Shown piece after piece: positions 35,352 to 44,523 of a stretch of 60,468 nucleotides of DNA (its first letter is position 1; each line of letters begins with the position of its first letter). Both the position numbers and the translations under genes were made by a program. Origin of the DNA: Rhodoferax sp. GTDB taxonomy: Bacteria; Pseudomonadota; Gammaproteobacteria; Burkholderiales; Burkholderiaceae_C. The notes under the pieces were generated by a model that saw only the letters and a program-made list of their open reading frames with translations, searched no databases and was not told the DNA's origin. The DNA lies in contig NZ_JAQTWL010000003.1 in assembly GCF_028689295.1 (NCBI RefSeq), positions 1 to 60,468 on the forward strand, read 5' to 3'.

Positions 35352-36461
35352 TCAGCAGGCGTCACGCATCTGGCGCGAGTGGCTGTGCACTGCCTGCACC
35401 AAGGCAGCCACATGCTCGACCGGGGTGTGCTGGCTGATGCCATGCCCCAGATTGAAGATGTGCGTGGGGCCGGTGTCGGCGCCGCGGTGCGGGGTGCCAA
35501 AGGCGTTGAGCACCTTGACCACCTCGGCTTCGATTTGTGCCGGCTGGGCGAACAGCACGTTGGGGTCGAGGTTGCCCTGCAGGGCTTTGCTGCCACCAAC
35601 GATGGCGCGGGCCTTGGTCAGGTTCACGGTCCAGTCCACGCCGAGCACGTTGCAGTCGAGCTGTTCCATCTCATCGAGCCACAGGCCTCCACCCTTGGTG
35701 AAAACGATGCTCGGAATGCGCGCGCCGTTGTATTCCTTGTGCAATTGCCCCAGCACGCGACGCGTGTAGGCCAGGCTGAATTCCTGGAACGCGCCGTCGG
35801 CCAGCACACCGCCCCAACTGTCAAAAATCATCACCGCCTGGGCGCCGGCTTCGATCTGGGCGTTGAGGTACTGCGCCACCGAATCGGCGTTGATCTGCAA
35901 GATGCGGTGCATCAAGTCCGGGCGGCTGTACAACATGGTTTTGACCAGTTGGTAGTCGTCGGAGCCGGCGCCTTCGACCATGTAGCAGGCCAGCGTCCAG
36001 GGGCTGCCGGAAAAACCGATCAGCGGGATGCGCCCGTTCAGGGCCTTGCGGATCGAGGTGACGGCATCGAAGACGTAGCGCAGCTTGTTCATGTCGGGCA
36101 CTTCGAGCTTGGCGACCGCCGCCTCGTCGCGCAGCGGCGACGCAAACTTGGGGCCTTCGCCCAGTGCAAATGACAGCCCCAGGCCCATGGCATCGGGCAC
36201 AGTCAGGATATCGCTGAACAAAATGGCGGCGTCGATCGGAAAGCGTTCGGTGGGCTGCAGCGTGACTTCGGTGGCATAGTCGGTGTTCATGGCCAAGCCC
36301 ATGAAACTGCCGGCCTTGGCACGGGTGGCGCGGTATTCGGGCAAGAAGCGCCCGGCTTGGCGCATCATCCAGATTGGCGTGTAGTCGGTGGCTTGGCGCA
36401 AACAGGCGCGCAGGAATGTGTCGTTCTTCAAGGGGGCGTAGGGTGAGGTGGTTGAGTTCAT
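35352..36461 (-). CDS. hemE: Uroporphyrinogen decarboxylase
   Basis: HemE removes four carboxyl groups from uroporphyrinogen III to give coproporphyrinogen III in heme synthesis. The 369-residue protein has the signature [16 protein letters not shown], the catalytic Asp region [29 protein letters not shown] and the C-terminal [16 protein letters not shown]. The ATG at 36461 is the family start. Its place just before a run of heme proteins may be coincidental. Confidence 0.97.
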   Translation of the reverse strand: MNSTTSPYAPLKNDTFLRACLRQATDYTPIWMMRQAGRFLPEYRATRAKAGSFMGLAMNTDYATEVTLQPTERFPIDAAILFSDILTVPDAMGLGLSFALGEGPKFASPLRDEAAVAKLEVPDMNKLRYVFDAVTSIRKALNGRIPLIGFSGSPWTLACYMVEGAGSDDYQLVKTMLYSRPDLMHRILQINADSVAQYLNAQIEAGAQAVMIFDSWGGVLADGAFQEFSLAYTRRVLGQLHKEYNGARIPSIVFTKGGGLWLDEMEQLDCNVLGVDWTVNLTKARAIVGGSKALQGNLDPNVLFAQPAQIEAEVVKVLNAFGTPHRGADTGPTHIFNLGHGISQHTPVEHVAALVQAVHSHSRQMRDAC

Positions 36462-36519
36462 GGCGTAATTGTCGCACCGTGCAACGCCCAAAATGCGCCA
36501 GAGCGGCAAACCCTGCGTT

Positions 36520-37707
36520 TCAAGGCCTGGATGCTGCGGGACTCGCCGCCGTTGCAGGGGCTTTGGGGATGTGCATGGCGCCGTCTTCAAAGGTGCCGTC
36601 GTCGGCGTCGGCGTGGCAGGATGCGCAGTTGGTTTTGCTCATCACCAGCGGGTTGGCCCAGTCAGAGGCGGCAATTTCGCGGTGTTTTTGCATCCAGTAA
36701 GGCGTCTCAGTGATGCGCAGCGGCGTCTCCCCGGCCGGGATCGACTGCTCGATCTTGAATGCCGCTTCTACCGCATGCTTTTCCGCCGCGTTGTCGACCA
36801 TGAACTTCAGCACCGCGGCCACCGTGGCGGCGTCCAGCCCGAGGTCGGTGCCGAAATGCTGGTCTTGTTCGGTCATGATTTTTTGCCAGGATCGGCTCGG
36901 CAGAAGCGCCGGGTAGAACACCGCGTGGCAACTGCCGCATTCGTCACGCCACAGGTGGTTATCTGGCAGGCTTTTACCGACAAATTTCACGTGGGGCTCT
37001 TCGCCCGTGCCGTTTTCCAGATTGATGTGCCAGGACTGGTTATCAATTTGCCGATCGATGGCATAGGCGAACCACCAGCCGCCAAAGCCCAGCATGGCCA
37101 GCAGCATCAGTGCTGCCACCCAAGTGCGCGGCTTGGCTTGTGGCGTGTCGGGCTTGGCCATCTTGAAGCCGGTGACCATGGAGCGCGCCAGATTTTCCTG
37201 ATGCAAGACGCTCTCCACCACGACGCCCGTGATGTGGCCGAAGACCACCACCAACATCAGATTGGCGCCAACTTCGTGCAGCTCTTTCAGCCATTTGATT
37301 TGCGCAAAGCTGAACCAACTGGCGGCGATGCCTTGTTGCTCGTCGCCGCCCAGGGTCAGGATGCCGGTCAAGCCCACCGCCACCGCCATGGCCAGCAAGA
37401 TATAAATCGCCAGGCTGCCCGTCGGGTTGTGTCCCACGTGGCGTGGTGCCTTTCGGGTCGCGACTTGCTTCAGGTAAGCAAGCGCCTCGCTGGGGCCAAA
37501 CCAGAAACTGGCAAAACGCGAATAGTGGGAACCGGCAAAGCCCCAGATCAGCCGAAAGACCACCAGCCCCAGGATCAAATAGCCGAGGAATACATGAATC
37601 GAACGCCAGCGGTCGCCCTCGCTGGTAAGCCAGGCGAGCGCAAAACTGCTGGCTAGCGTCCAGTGAAACAGGCGGGTCGGAAGGTCCCAGATCAGGGTGG
37701 GTTGCAC
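36520..37707 (-). CDS. Cytochrome b561 fused to a diheme cytochrome c (DHC) domain
   Basis: A 395-residue membrane cytochrome. Residues 1-170 form a four-helix b561-type domain with heme-ligand histidines in [27 protein letters not shown] and [14 protein letters not shown]. After a further helix (about 196-218), residues 250-385 form a periplasmic DHC domain with CGSCH (257-261) and CASCH (361-365). It could pass electrons from membrane quinol directly to the two soluble DHC proteins and SHP encoded upstream. The start is GTG. Fusion of b and DHC parts is the unusual feature. Confidence 0.85.
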   Translation of the reverse strand: MQPTLIWDLPTRLFHWTLASSFALAWLTSEGDRWRSIHVFLGYLILGLVVFRLIWGFAGSHYSRFASFWFGPSEALAYLKQVATRKAPRHVGHNPTGSLAIYILLAMAVAVGLTGILTLGGDEQQGIAASWFSFAQIKWLKELHEVGANLMLVVVFGHITGVVVESVLHQENLARSMVTGFKMAKPDTPQAKPRTWVAALMLLAMLGFGGWWFAYAIDRQIDNQSWHINLENGTGEEPHVKFVGKSLPDNHLWRDECGSCHAVFYPALLPSRSWQKIMTEQDQHFGTDLGLDAATVAAVLKFMVDNAAEKHAVEAAFKIEQSIPAGETPLRITETPYWMQKHREIAASDWANPLVMSKTNCASCHADADDGTFEDGAMHIPKAPATAASPAASRP

Positions 37708-37757
37708 TGAATCAGGCTTTCATGGCTGCTTGGCTTGTGCAGGCCAAGGGCTTTACC

Positions 37758-38243
37758 TTATTGCGGAATCCGGATGGATTTTTCATCAAAATTACCCTTG
37801 TCGGCGGCGTTGTGGCAGGCCATGCAATTGCCCGGACTCTTGACGGATTCACGCTTCCAGACGGCAGGCGCAATTTCATTTTTGTCGTAATGCTTGGCCT
37901 TGAACCACTCGCCCTCGGTGATGCGCAACGGCGCGGCGCTTGAGGTCCAGCGGTTGGAGGCGTATTTCAACAGGTAGTCGGTGATTTCCTTGGCATCTGC
38001 GGCCGGTAGCGACGCATCGGTGCCAAAGTGCTTGTCCAGTGAGTTCATGACTTTCTGCCACGAGGCGGCCGGCAGCAAACCGGGCGGGTAGGCCATGTGA
38101 CAGCCGGCGCATTCTGCCGCCCATTTGGCGTTGCCTTGAGCGGGCATGACCGGTTTGCCGCGGTCCTCGCCGTTGTATTTGGCGCAAGCCGCCAACGAAG
38201 TGGTCGCCAGCACAGCCAGCAGCAAAGGTGTGATGAATCTCAT
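37758..38243 (-). CDS. Diheme cytochrome c (DHC family), lipoprotein
   Basis: A 161-residue diheme c-type cytochrome with CAGCH (45-49) near the N terminus and CMACH near the C terminus. It shares blocks such as PPGLLPAASWQKVMNSLDKHFGTDASL with the protein at 38683 and with the C-terminal domain of the b561 fusion. The signal ends in SLAAC, a lipobox, so it is probably tethered to a membrane. Third gene of the four-gene operon, 50 bp before the b561 fusion gene. Confidence 0.88.
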   Translation of the reverse strand: MRFITPLLLAVLATTSLAACAKYNGEDRGKPVMPAQGNAKWAAECAGCHMAYPPGLLPAASWQKVMNSLDKHFGTDASLPAADAKEITDYLLKYASNRWTSSAAPLRITEGEWFKAKHYDKNEIAPAVWKRESVKSPGNCMACHNAADKGNFDEKSIRIPQ

Positions 38244-38253
38244 GGGGAATTCC

Positions 38254-38643
38254 TTATTTGACCGACAGCATGTAGCTCACGAAGTCGCCTTTTTCTTGGG
38301 TGGTGCAAACCCGGCCAAGGGCGTCGTTGCAGTTGCGCTTGAACCATTTTTCAACCTGCGCGGCATCAGTGAAGCGCTTCGGGTTGACGCTGGGCGCCAT
38401 CGGGTCGATAGCCTTGTTGGTCTTGGCGTGCTTGCCCACATTCTTGGGCGAATCGGTGTGGCACGATGCGCAGGACAACTGGTTCGGGCCCACGGTTTTG
38501 TACAGTTTTTCTCCCGAGGCGGCACTAAAAGTGCCTTTGGTCTCGGCCTTGTAGCCGTCGAGAATGGTGTTGGCGCCGGCCGCCAGGGGCAGGGCGATGG
38601 CCAGGCAGGCAAGCAGGTGGGAGGCGCGGAATTGAATGTTCAT
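38254..38643 (-). CDS. shp: Sphaeroides-heme-protein (SHP) type monoheme cytochrome c, DUF1924
   Basis: A 129-residue exported cytochrome with a signal peptide (cleavage after LAAGA), one heme site CASCH (58-62) and the C-terminal segment RNCNDALGRVC. In Rhodobacter sphaeroides SHP, a high-spin cytochrome that binds oxygen and NO, an Asn near a disulfide is the sixth iron ligand; N104 or N106 next to Cys105 and Cys113 fits that. DHC proteins are its electron donors, and two are encoded beside it. Confidence 0.8.
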   Translation of the reverse strand: MNIQFRASHLLACLAIALPLAAGANTILDGYKAETKGTFSAASGEKLYKTVGPNQLSCASCHTDSPKNVGKHAKTNKAIDPMAPSVNPKRFTDAAQVEKWFKRNCNDALGRVCTTQEKGDFVSYMLSVK

Positions 38644-38682
38644 GAAATGTCCTTGAAGTGAAACGGGAAAATTGGCGCTGGT

Positions 38683-39144
38683 CTAGCGGGGAATGCGAAT
38701 CTTGTGCTCGTTGAAGTCGCCCTTGACGGCATCAACGTGACAGGCCTGGCAGTTGGCCTTGCTCTTGATGGAGGCGCGCTGCCAGACCTCGGCCTTGACA
38801 TGGTTGGTGCCGTGCTTGCGGGTGAACCAGAACGACTTGGTGATGCGGTTCTCGGGGGGTGCCTCGCCCTGTTCTTTCGAGTTGGCAATGATCCAGTCGG
38901 AAATCTCTTTTTGATCGGCTGGAGACAACGAGGCATCGGCACCGTAATGCTTGTCAAGTGAGTTCATGACCTGCTTCCAGGACGATGTAGGTAGGAAATT
39001 GGGCCGGAAGGCGATGTGGCAGGCGGAACATTCCTGTTCCATTTTGGGATGCAGGGCTGGCTGATTGCCACCGCCATCGGCCAGGGCCAAGGTGCCGCAG
39101 CCCAACAAGCTCAGACTTAAAGTGATGGATTTGAAATACGTCAT
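38683..39144 (-). CDS. dhc: Diheme cytochrome c (DHC family), periplasmic
   Basis: A 153-residue precursor with a signal peptide (about 1-22, ending TLALA) and two heme sites, CSACH and CQACH, in the DHC arrangement. It is a paralogue of the lipoprotein at 37758; the shared core reads WKQVMNSLDKHYGADASLSPADQKEISD here. First gene of the shp/dhc operon, with an AAAAGGG ribosome site and an FNR site about 85 bp upstream. Confidence 0.88.
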   Translation of the reverse strand: MTYFKSITLSLSLLGCGTLALADGGGNQPALHPKMEQECSACHIAFRPNFLPTSSWKQVMNSLDKHYGADASLSPADQKEISDWIIANSKEQGEAPPENRITKSFWFTRKHGTNHVKAEVWQRASIKSKANCQACHVDAVKGDFNEHKIRIPR

Positions 39145-39221
39145 GATCGAACCCTTTTGAAACATGGGTTCAAGCGTAAACGCAAAGCCTTAAGAATTTC
39201 TTAGCTGAGCGGGTGCGGTGG

Positions 39222-39235
39222 TTGATCAAGATCAA
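39222..39235. promoter_or_regulatory. FNR-type operator upstream of the dhc-shp-dhc-b561 operon
   Basis: TTGATCAAGATCAA matches TTGAT-N4-ATCAA exactly and sits inside a longer palindrome GGTTGATC-AA-GATCAACC. Its centre is about 84 bp before the first cytochrome start, in the gap after dsbD. A start site some 40 bp downstream would make it a class II activating site. Confidence 0.8.
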
Positions 39236-39257
39236 CCTACCCTGATTGTGCCGCGGG

Positions 39258-41420
39258 CTAGAGCGTCGCCAGCGCGCCGCGTACCTCACCTACCGACAGA
39301 ATTTCCGACAGCACCACTGGTGCGTGACCCGTCTGGTAAAGCACATACACCGGCACACCGTTACGCCCCAGTTGCGCCAGCGCGGCGGTGATGGCTGGGT
39401 CGCGGCGCGTCCAGTCGGCGCGCAGCATAGTGACTTTACGGGCCGCGAAGTCGGCCAAGACCTCAGTGTTGGCGAGCGTGGTTTTCTTGTTGTACTGGCA
39501 GGTCACGCACCACGCCGCGGTGAAATCCACAAACACCGGAGCGCCCGATGCCAGCACCTCCTCCACCTTGCCAGGCGCCCAGGGCTGCCACAGCGCCGTG
39601 CTTGCTGTGGTGCTGCTACTTTCCAAAGGTTTGGTGACATTGTGACCAATGGAACCCAGCAAAAACGCCAGGGCCACGCTGGCCAGCGTCGCCATCACCA
39701 CGCGGCTGCGGCCCTGCAAGCCCAGCGCCCAGATCACCAGCGCCAGGCTCAGCAGCAGCGCCAGCAGGGCGGCGGCGCCATCGATGCCGCTTTGCTGGCC
39801 CAGCACCCAGACCAGCCAGACCACGGTGGCAAACATGGGGAACGCCATAGCGTGACGGAAGGTGTTCATCCATGCCCCTGGACGCGGCAACTGGCGCGCC
39901 AGTGCAGGTGACCAACTGGCCGCCAGATAGGGCAGCGCCATGCCGATCCCCAGGGCCGTAAAAATCGCCAGCGCCTGCATCACGGGCAAAGCCAGCGCCA
40001 AGCCCAATGAGGCGCCCATGAAGGGCGCGGTGCAGGGCGAGGCGATCACCACCGCCAGAATGCCCGATAAAAACGCATCCACCGACGGGTTTTTGGCTTC
40101 CAGTGCGGCCACGCTGCCGGGCACGAACTGGCCGAATTCGAACAGGCCCGACAGATTGAGCCCGATCACGGTGAACAGCACCGCCAGCGCCGCCACCACG
40201 GCGGGCGACTGCAGTTGAAAGCCCCAGCCCAGTTGCTCCCCGGCGCTGCGCAGCGCCAGCATCAGCGCGCCCAGGGCGACGAAAGACAGTACCACGCCCG
40301 CGCTGTAGGCCAGGCCACCGATGCGCTGGCGGCGCTGGTTGGCGCTATGGCGCGCAAAGCCCACTACCTTGATGGCCAGCACCGGAAACACGCAGGGCAT
40401 CAGGTTCAGAATCATGCCGCCCAGCATGGCCCCCAGCAGCGCGACCCAGAGCGAGGTGGGCAGACTCAAAGGGACATTTGAGGACGGATTGATCCCTGAC
40501 GGGTTCAGAGCCGCGTTTGTTGCGTCTGCCACCGCCGTGGTCGCATCAGCGGGCCAATCGCCACTGACTCTGGCCTGGGTGACAAAGCCCAGCCGCTCCT
40601 GGCCCACTTGTCCGGCTATCACCAGCGGCATCACCGCCGGGCTGGCACCGCGGTGCTTCGCGATGGGCACGGCAGCCGTCCACACGGGACCCTGCCAGCT
40701 TTGCGTCCACTGGGCCGCCGTTTCGATGATTTCAGGCGTTTCAGGGAAAAGGTCGAGGGTTTTGCCCTGCAGGCTGGCGGGCAGGCCGGCCACGGACACG
40801 TTGAGCACACGATCCGTCACGGTAACGCTGCCGGGCTCAGTGAGTGCCATGGGCTGTGCCCTGAAGGTGGCATCGAAAACCGTGCCGTTGCTGGCGGTGG
40901 ATCCCTTGACCGGAAGGCGCAGCACAAAAGTGCCGTCTTGCGGCACGCATTCGAGCTTGCACACCAGCCAACTGGCTTGGAGTTTGACTTCAAGTTCGGG
41001 ATTTAAAACAGAGGGTTTGAAATCCGGCGTGATGGTCAGTGGCACCGGCAACAGCACGCTGCCGTCATAGCCATAGTTGGCCAGGTTGCCAATCGGAATT
41101 TTGACCGGCAGCGGCCAGGCAATGTCGCCGGCCAGCACGCCGGTGGGCAGCGTCCAACTGAGCATGGTGGCCTGGCCGGAGTCGCCCGAGTTTTTCCAGT
41201 AGGTGTGCCATTCGGGCTGGTGTTTGAGCTGCAGGCCGACCCAGACCGTCTTGCCGGGCTCGATGCCATCGGGTGCATGGGCCATCAGCTCGGCTTGTAC
41301 CTGCTCGGTGGTCACGGTATTTTTTGCGGTCTCTTGCGCTCCGGCACCTGTGACCAGCGCACAAAAAGCGATGAAGAACAAGGCCGCAAAAGACGGCAGC
41401 AGGCGTTTCAGGTGAGTCAT
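39258..41420 (-). CDS. DsbD/ScsB-type thiol:disulfide interchange protein
   Basis: A 720-residue membrane reductase. A signal peptide precedes an N-terminal periplasmic domain (to about 300) with a Cys pair in SWLVCKLECVPQ. Eight membrane helices follow (about 320-570; redox Cys in NLMPCVFPVLAIK and VIASPCTAPFMG), then a C-terminal thioredoxin domain with WCVTC. It moves reducing power from cytoplasmic thioredoxin to the periplasm, needed among other things to keep apocytochrome c CxxCH thiols reduced. Upstream of, and in line with, the cytochrome operon. Confidence 0.9.
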   Translation of the reverse strand: MTHLKRLLPSFAALFFIAFCALVTGAGAQETAKNTVTTEQVQAELMAHAPDGIEPGKTVWVGLQLKHQPEWHTYWKNSGDSGQATMLSWTLPTGVLAGDIAWPLPVKIPIGNLANYGYDGSVLLPVPLTITPDFKPSVLNPELEVKLQASWLVCKLECVPQDGTFVLRLPVKGSTASNGTVFDATFRAQPMALTEPGSVTVTDRVLNVSVAGLPASLQGKTLDLFPETPEIIETAAQWTQSWQGPVWTAAVPIAKHRGASPAVMPLVIAGQVGQERLGFVTQARVSGDWPADATTAVADATNAALNPSGINPSSNVPLSLPTSLWVALLGAMLGGMILNLMPCVFPVLAIKVVGFARHSANQRRQRIGGLAYSAGVVLSFVALGALMLALRSAGEQLGWGFQLQSPAVVAALAVLFTVIGLNLSGLFEFGQFVPGSVAALEAKNPSVDAFLSGILAVVIASPCTAPFMGASLGLALALPVMQALAIFTALGIGMALPYLAASWSPALARQLPRPGAWMNTFRHAMAFPMFATVVWLVWVLGQQSGIDGAAALLALLLSLALVIWALGLQGRSRVVMATLASVALAFLLGSIGHNVTKPLESSSTTASTALWQPWAPGKVEEVLASGAPVFVDFTAAWCVTCQYNKKTTLANTEVLADFAARKVTMLRADWTRRDPAITAALAQLGRNGVPVYVLYQTGHAPVVLSEILSVGEVRGALATL

Positions 41421-41476
41421 GACGTGGTAGGAGGCGGGGCGGGTCGTGAAGTTCCGCAGGGTGGCGCTGCGCGGGC

Positions 41477-41836
41477 TCAGTCCTGTGCGTCGTGGGACGG
41501 GAACAGAGACGATTGTTCAGGCGGTTTGGCGAAGACCGGTGGCAGCTTGGCGGGCGCCTTGATGCGCAACTGCTTGTTGACATTCATGCGGCCGAACACC
41601 ACTTCGATGTCGGCCGCTGTCACGCCAAAAAGCGGCGCCAGAAAGCGCACCATGTGGTCCGTAGCGCGTCCGGCCACGGGCGCGGCCGCGACGCTGACCT
41701 TGAGTTGTTTGCCGTAGGGTTTACCGATGGCATCCTTGCTGGCGCTGGGTTTGCCCAGAATATTGATCACCAGCACATCGCCCTCCCAGGCGAAGAAGGA
41801 GTCACCGGTGAGGTTGCGGGCGCGTTTTTGAGACAT
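41477..41836 (-). CDS. DUF167 (YggU-family) protein
   Basis: A 119-residue protein with the YggU core: LVINILGKPSASKDAIG, LKVSVAAAPVAGRATDHMVRFLAPLFGV and VVFGRMNVNKQLRI. YggU proteins are small and conserved, with no assigned function. The ATG at 41836 gives the family N terminus; longer readings upstream run into the MepK-like gene. Confidence 0.85.
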   Translation of the reverse strand: MSQKRARNLTGDSFFAWEGDVLVINILGKPSASKDAIGKPYGKQLKVSVAAAPVAGRATDHMVRFLAPLFGVTAADIEVVFGRMNVNKQLRIKAPAKLPPVFAKPPEQSSLFPSHDAQD

Positions 41837-41876
41837 GGGAGGATGATACTTGCCGGCATCAGGCACATGACATGCG

Positions 41877-42455
41877 CTACCAGGTGCGCACACGCCCGGT
41901 GTCAATGTGGACAAACTGATCGCGCGGGTAATAGCCCACGCCGCCCGCCTTGAGCGACAAGGCGGCATCGCGCAGTTCGGCCAGCGGCACGCCGGGCAGG
42001 CGGATGTCAATGGCCTTGCCCTCCATGTGCAGGCTGTGCTTGGCCACGCCACCACCGCGCGTGCTGCGCAACCGGGCGTTGGTGAGTGGGCCGCGATAGC
42101 CTGAAATGATCTGGAATGACAACGGCACCCCGCTGCCCAGCGCCTGCTGCACGTTGTGCAGCAGGTCGAACAATTGCGGGTCGATCTGGCCGACCTCGCC
42201 TGAATAATGGTCGCGCAAAAAGTGGTTCAGCGTCCCCATCGCCTGTGGCAGGTACTGCTCGCCATTGGCGTACACCAGAGCGATGCGCTCGTGGGTGTGG
42301 GTGTGGTCGAGCACCAGGCTGCGCACGCTGGGGGCGGAAGCCAGCACCGACCTGCCAGCCAGTCCCAGCGCGCCGCCGAGCAGCATCGCCTGGGCGGAGC
42401 GACGCAGAAAGGAGCGGCGCGAGTGCTGCAGAGGGATCAGGTGCGAACGTGTCAT
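41877..42455 (-). CDS. DUF882 / MepK-like peptidoglycan hydrolase, Tat-exported
   Basis: A 192-residue protein with a twin-arginine signal (SRRSFLRRSAQAMLLGGALG) and a peptidase M15-like domain. Zinc ligands appear in SLHMEGKAIDI (His, Asp) and QFVHIDTG (His). In E. coli the related MepK is a murein endopeptidase encoded next to the L,D-transpeptidase ycbB; the same pair occurs here. Its export would use the Tat system encoded at 3984-5536. Confidence 0.88.
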   Translation of the reverse strand: MTRSHLIPLQHSRRSFLRRSAQAMLLGGALGLAGRSVLASAPSVRSLVLDHTHTHERIALVYANGEQYLPQAMGTLNHFLRDHYSGEVGQIDPQLFDLLHNVQQALGSGVPLSFQIISGYRGPLTNARLRSTRGGGVAKHSLHMEGKAIDIRLPGVPLAELRDAALSLKAGGVGYYPRDQFVHIDTGRVRTW

Positions 42456-42493
42456 GGAGGCGTATTTTATGGAATTTGGCAATCGGATAAAGC

Positions 42494-44041
42494 TCATGGG
42501 GTCAAGGCGGCCGCATGCTGACGCAGTGCCTGGGCCAGCATGCGGTCGTGGCCGTAGAGGTCGGGATAGAAAAATACCCGGCCCGCCTTGGCCACCACGG
42601 TACTGTACGCAATCAGCACGGTCAATGGCTGTTTCAGGCGCAGGGTGCTCGATTGTCTGCTGGCCATGGCGGCCAGGATGCGTTCTTCGGTCCAATCGGG
42701 ATCGTCCTGCAACACAAACTTTGCCAGTGCCACCGGTTCCTGCACGCGGATGCAGCCGTGGCTGAAGTCGCGCCGGTCGCGCTCGAACAGCCCCGGCGAC
42801 GGCGTGTGGTGCAGGTAGATGTTGTCGTTGTTGGGAAAGATGAACTTGATGTCGCCCAGCGCATTTTTGGGACCCGGCCGCTGGCGAATACGCCACGCAC
42901 CCGACAACACGGCATCCAGATGCTCTGGTGCCAGGGTGGTGATCACCTGGCCGCTGGCCGTGACAAACTCCATGTCCTGGCGCGCCAGATAGTCTGGATC
43001 GGCGCGCAGATGGGGCACGGTTTCCTGGCGCGCGATCGAGGGCGGCACGTTCCAGTAGGGGCTGAACTCGATGAAACGCATTTCTTCGTCGAACAGGGGG
43101 GTGCGCGTGTCCAGCGCCTTGCCCACGATCACCTTCATGGTCAGCTTGACATTGATTCGTCCGTTCTGCACCTCGTAGGCACGCAGCACAAACTCCGGCA
43201 CGTTTACCACCACCATGCGCGACGCCTGGCGCAGGGGCGTCCAGCGCAGCCGCTCCAGCGTCAGCGCAATCTGCTCAGTCCGTTGCTCGGGCGCGATGTT
43301 GAGCTGTTGCATGGTTTTGGGTCCCAGTACGCCGTCGGGCGTCAGGCCGTGGCGCTCCTGAAAGCGCATCAGCGCAGCGACCAGATCCCCTTCAAGTCGT
43401 GCCGGTACCGGTGTTCCACCAGCCAGATCCCCCAGTGCCTGCAGGCGATGGGTCAGCAGCGGCAAGCCGGCATAGGCCTGCCCGGGCGCCAGCTTGCGTC
43501 CGGGCAGCGGTGCCAGGGGTGATTGCCAGGCCGGGTGATTGACCAGCGCGCGGTACTGCGCCAGTGCCTTGCGCAACGGGGCCGCCATGGGCGCCTGCAT
43601 TGCCAATTGCGTCACCGCCTGGCGCAGCCGCTGCTCGCGCACGGCCATGCGCAGCCAGGCGGCGACATCGGCATCGGGCTCGCTGGGTGTCGCAAAGATT
43701 GCCTTGATCTGGCCCGGGTTCACCCGCCCGCGGCTCAGGTCGTTCAGGTAATGCTGCATGGCCCGCGTCAACGCGCTGTCCAGTCCGGCTTGGTCGGCTG
43801 GCGTCAGCGCCGCGCCCGCACTGGCCCGCGTGACCGCCCGGTTCAGGTCGGCGGCCTGGTAGTGGGCCGGGTCCAGGCCCTCATCGGCGGCAGTGAGCAA
43901 AATCTGGACCGCTTGCTGCGCCTGCGCGGTCGGCCGACTGGCGTCAAACCAAAGGGGAGGCTCTGTGCCAGGCAAGATGGCTGATGCAGATGCGCCGGTC
44001 ACGCTCGTCAGGAGCCAGACGCAGACCAGCCAACGAACCAT
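42494..44041 (-). CDS. YcbB-like L,D-transpeptidase
   Basis: A 515-residue exported enzyme forming 3-3 crosslinks in peptidoglycan. After the signal peptide (ASASA) come a helical scaffold domain, a peptidoglycan-binding domain (LVAALMRFQERHGLTPDGVLGPKTMQQL) and a YkuD catalytic domain ending in HHTPSPGLF and SHGCIRV, where Cys is the nucleophile. Its start overlaps the stop of the small Zn-ribbon gene upstream (TGATG). Confidence 0.93.
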   Translation of the reverse strand: MVRWLVCVWLLTSVTGASASAILPGTEPPLWFDASRPTAQAQQAVQILLTAADEGLDPAHYQAADLNRAVTRASAGAALTPADQAGLDSALTRAMQHYLNDLSRGRVNPGQIKAIFATPSEPDADVAAWLRMAVREQRLRQAVTQLAMQAPMAAPLRKALAQYRALVNHPAWQSPLAPLPGRKLAPGQAYAGLPLLTHRLQALGDLAGGTPVPARLEGDLVAALMRFQERHGLTPDGVLGPKTMQQLNIAPEQRTEQIALTLERLRWTPLRQASRMVVVNVPEFVLRAYEVQNGRINVKLTMKVIVGKALDTRTPLFDEEMRFIEFSPYWNVPPSIARQETVPHLRADPDYLARQDMEFVTASGQVITTLAPEHLDAVLSGAWRIRQRPGPKNALGDIKFIFPNNDNIYLHHTPSPGLFERDRRDFSHGCIRVQEPVALAKFVLQDDPDWTEERILAAMASRQSSTLRLKQPLTVLIAYSTVVAKAGRVFFYPDLYGHDRMLAQALRQHAAALTP

Positions 44042-44235
44042 CAGGAGGCCCGGGGCTTGGGCTGAGCTTTGGCTTCCTCGCCCTGTGCCTTCCATTTTTC
44101 ATAGCAATCAAGGCCGCAAAAGTGGACAACATAGTCTGTGGCCTCGGGCACGGTGGCTTCTGAAACGGGCACTTCCTTCATGCACACGTCGCACTTGACG
44201 GACTCAAGTTCCACGGGTTTGTCATGGTTGGTCAT
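44041..44235 (-). CDS. Small zinc-ribbon protein (DUF3330-like)
   Basis: A 64-residue cytoplasmic protein with two Cys pairs, VKCDVCMKEV and VHFCGLDCYEKW, likely binding one zinc. It resembles DUF3330 proteins of unknown function. Translationally coupled to the L,D-transpeptidase gene by a one-base overlap. A start ten codons further upstream is possible but would drop the GAATGCG ribosome region. Confidence 0.7.
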   Translation of the reverse strand: MTNHDKPVELESVKCDVCMKEVPVSEATVPEATDYVVHFCGLDCYEKWKAQGEEAKAQPKPRAS

Positions 44236-44403
44236 ATCGCATTCCTTTGTGTGGCCATCCCGCAAAGGTTTGCCGAGGGTGAGGATGGCAATCCCACTCG
44301 GTCATTCTGATGCCTTGATTCTGGCCACCGCATGGGGATTTGTCCAGACCAATTCCCCAAACGCAGCATTGCCTATGGCCGACAAGCCGGCACCACTTGA
44401 AAG

Positions 44404-44419
44404 CCTCATGGCCATGAGG
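44404..44419. other. 16-bp perfect palindrome in the gap before the cell-wall operon
   Basis: CCTCATGGCCATGAGG lies in the 288-bp gap 44236-44523 between the divergent ends of the Zn-ribbon operon and the M20 gene. It is 169 bp upstream of the Zn-ribbon start. No protein is convincing in this gap. It may be an operator or a chance sequence. Confidence 0.4.
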
Positions 44420-44523
44420 TCAAAAATAGCCTCGCCTCCGCGCACTCAGCCTTGCCATCATTCCGATTTTGCTGGGCGGCTTTGCATGCAGCGCATTGAT
44501 GCGGGATCTTTGATGCTGCATAT

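Noticed and set aside
36469..37656. Plus-strand frame of 395 codons opposite the b561-DHC gene
   Set aside because: Exactly antisense to a protein with two CxxCH sites and b561 histidines; composition of a shadow.
42515..43522. Plus-strand frame of 335 codons opposite the L,D-transpeptidase
   Set aside because: Antisense to a protein with complete YkuD and peptidoglycan-binding motifs.
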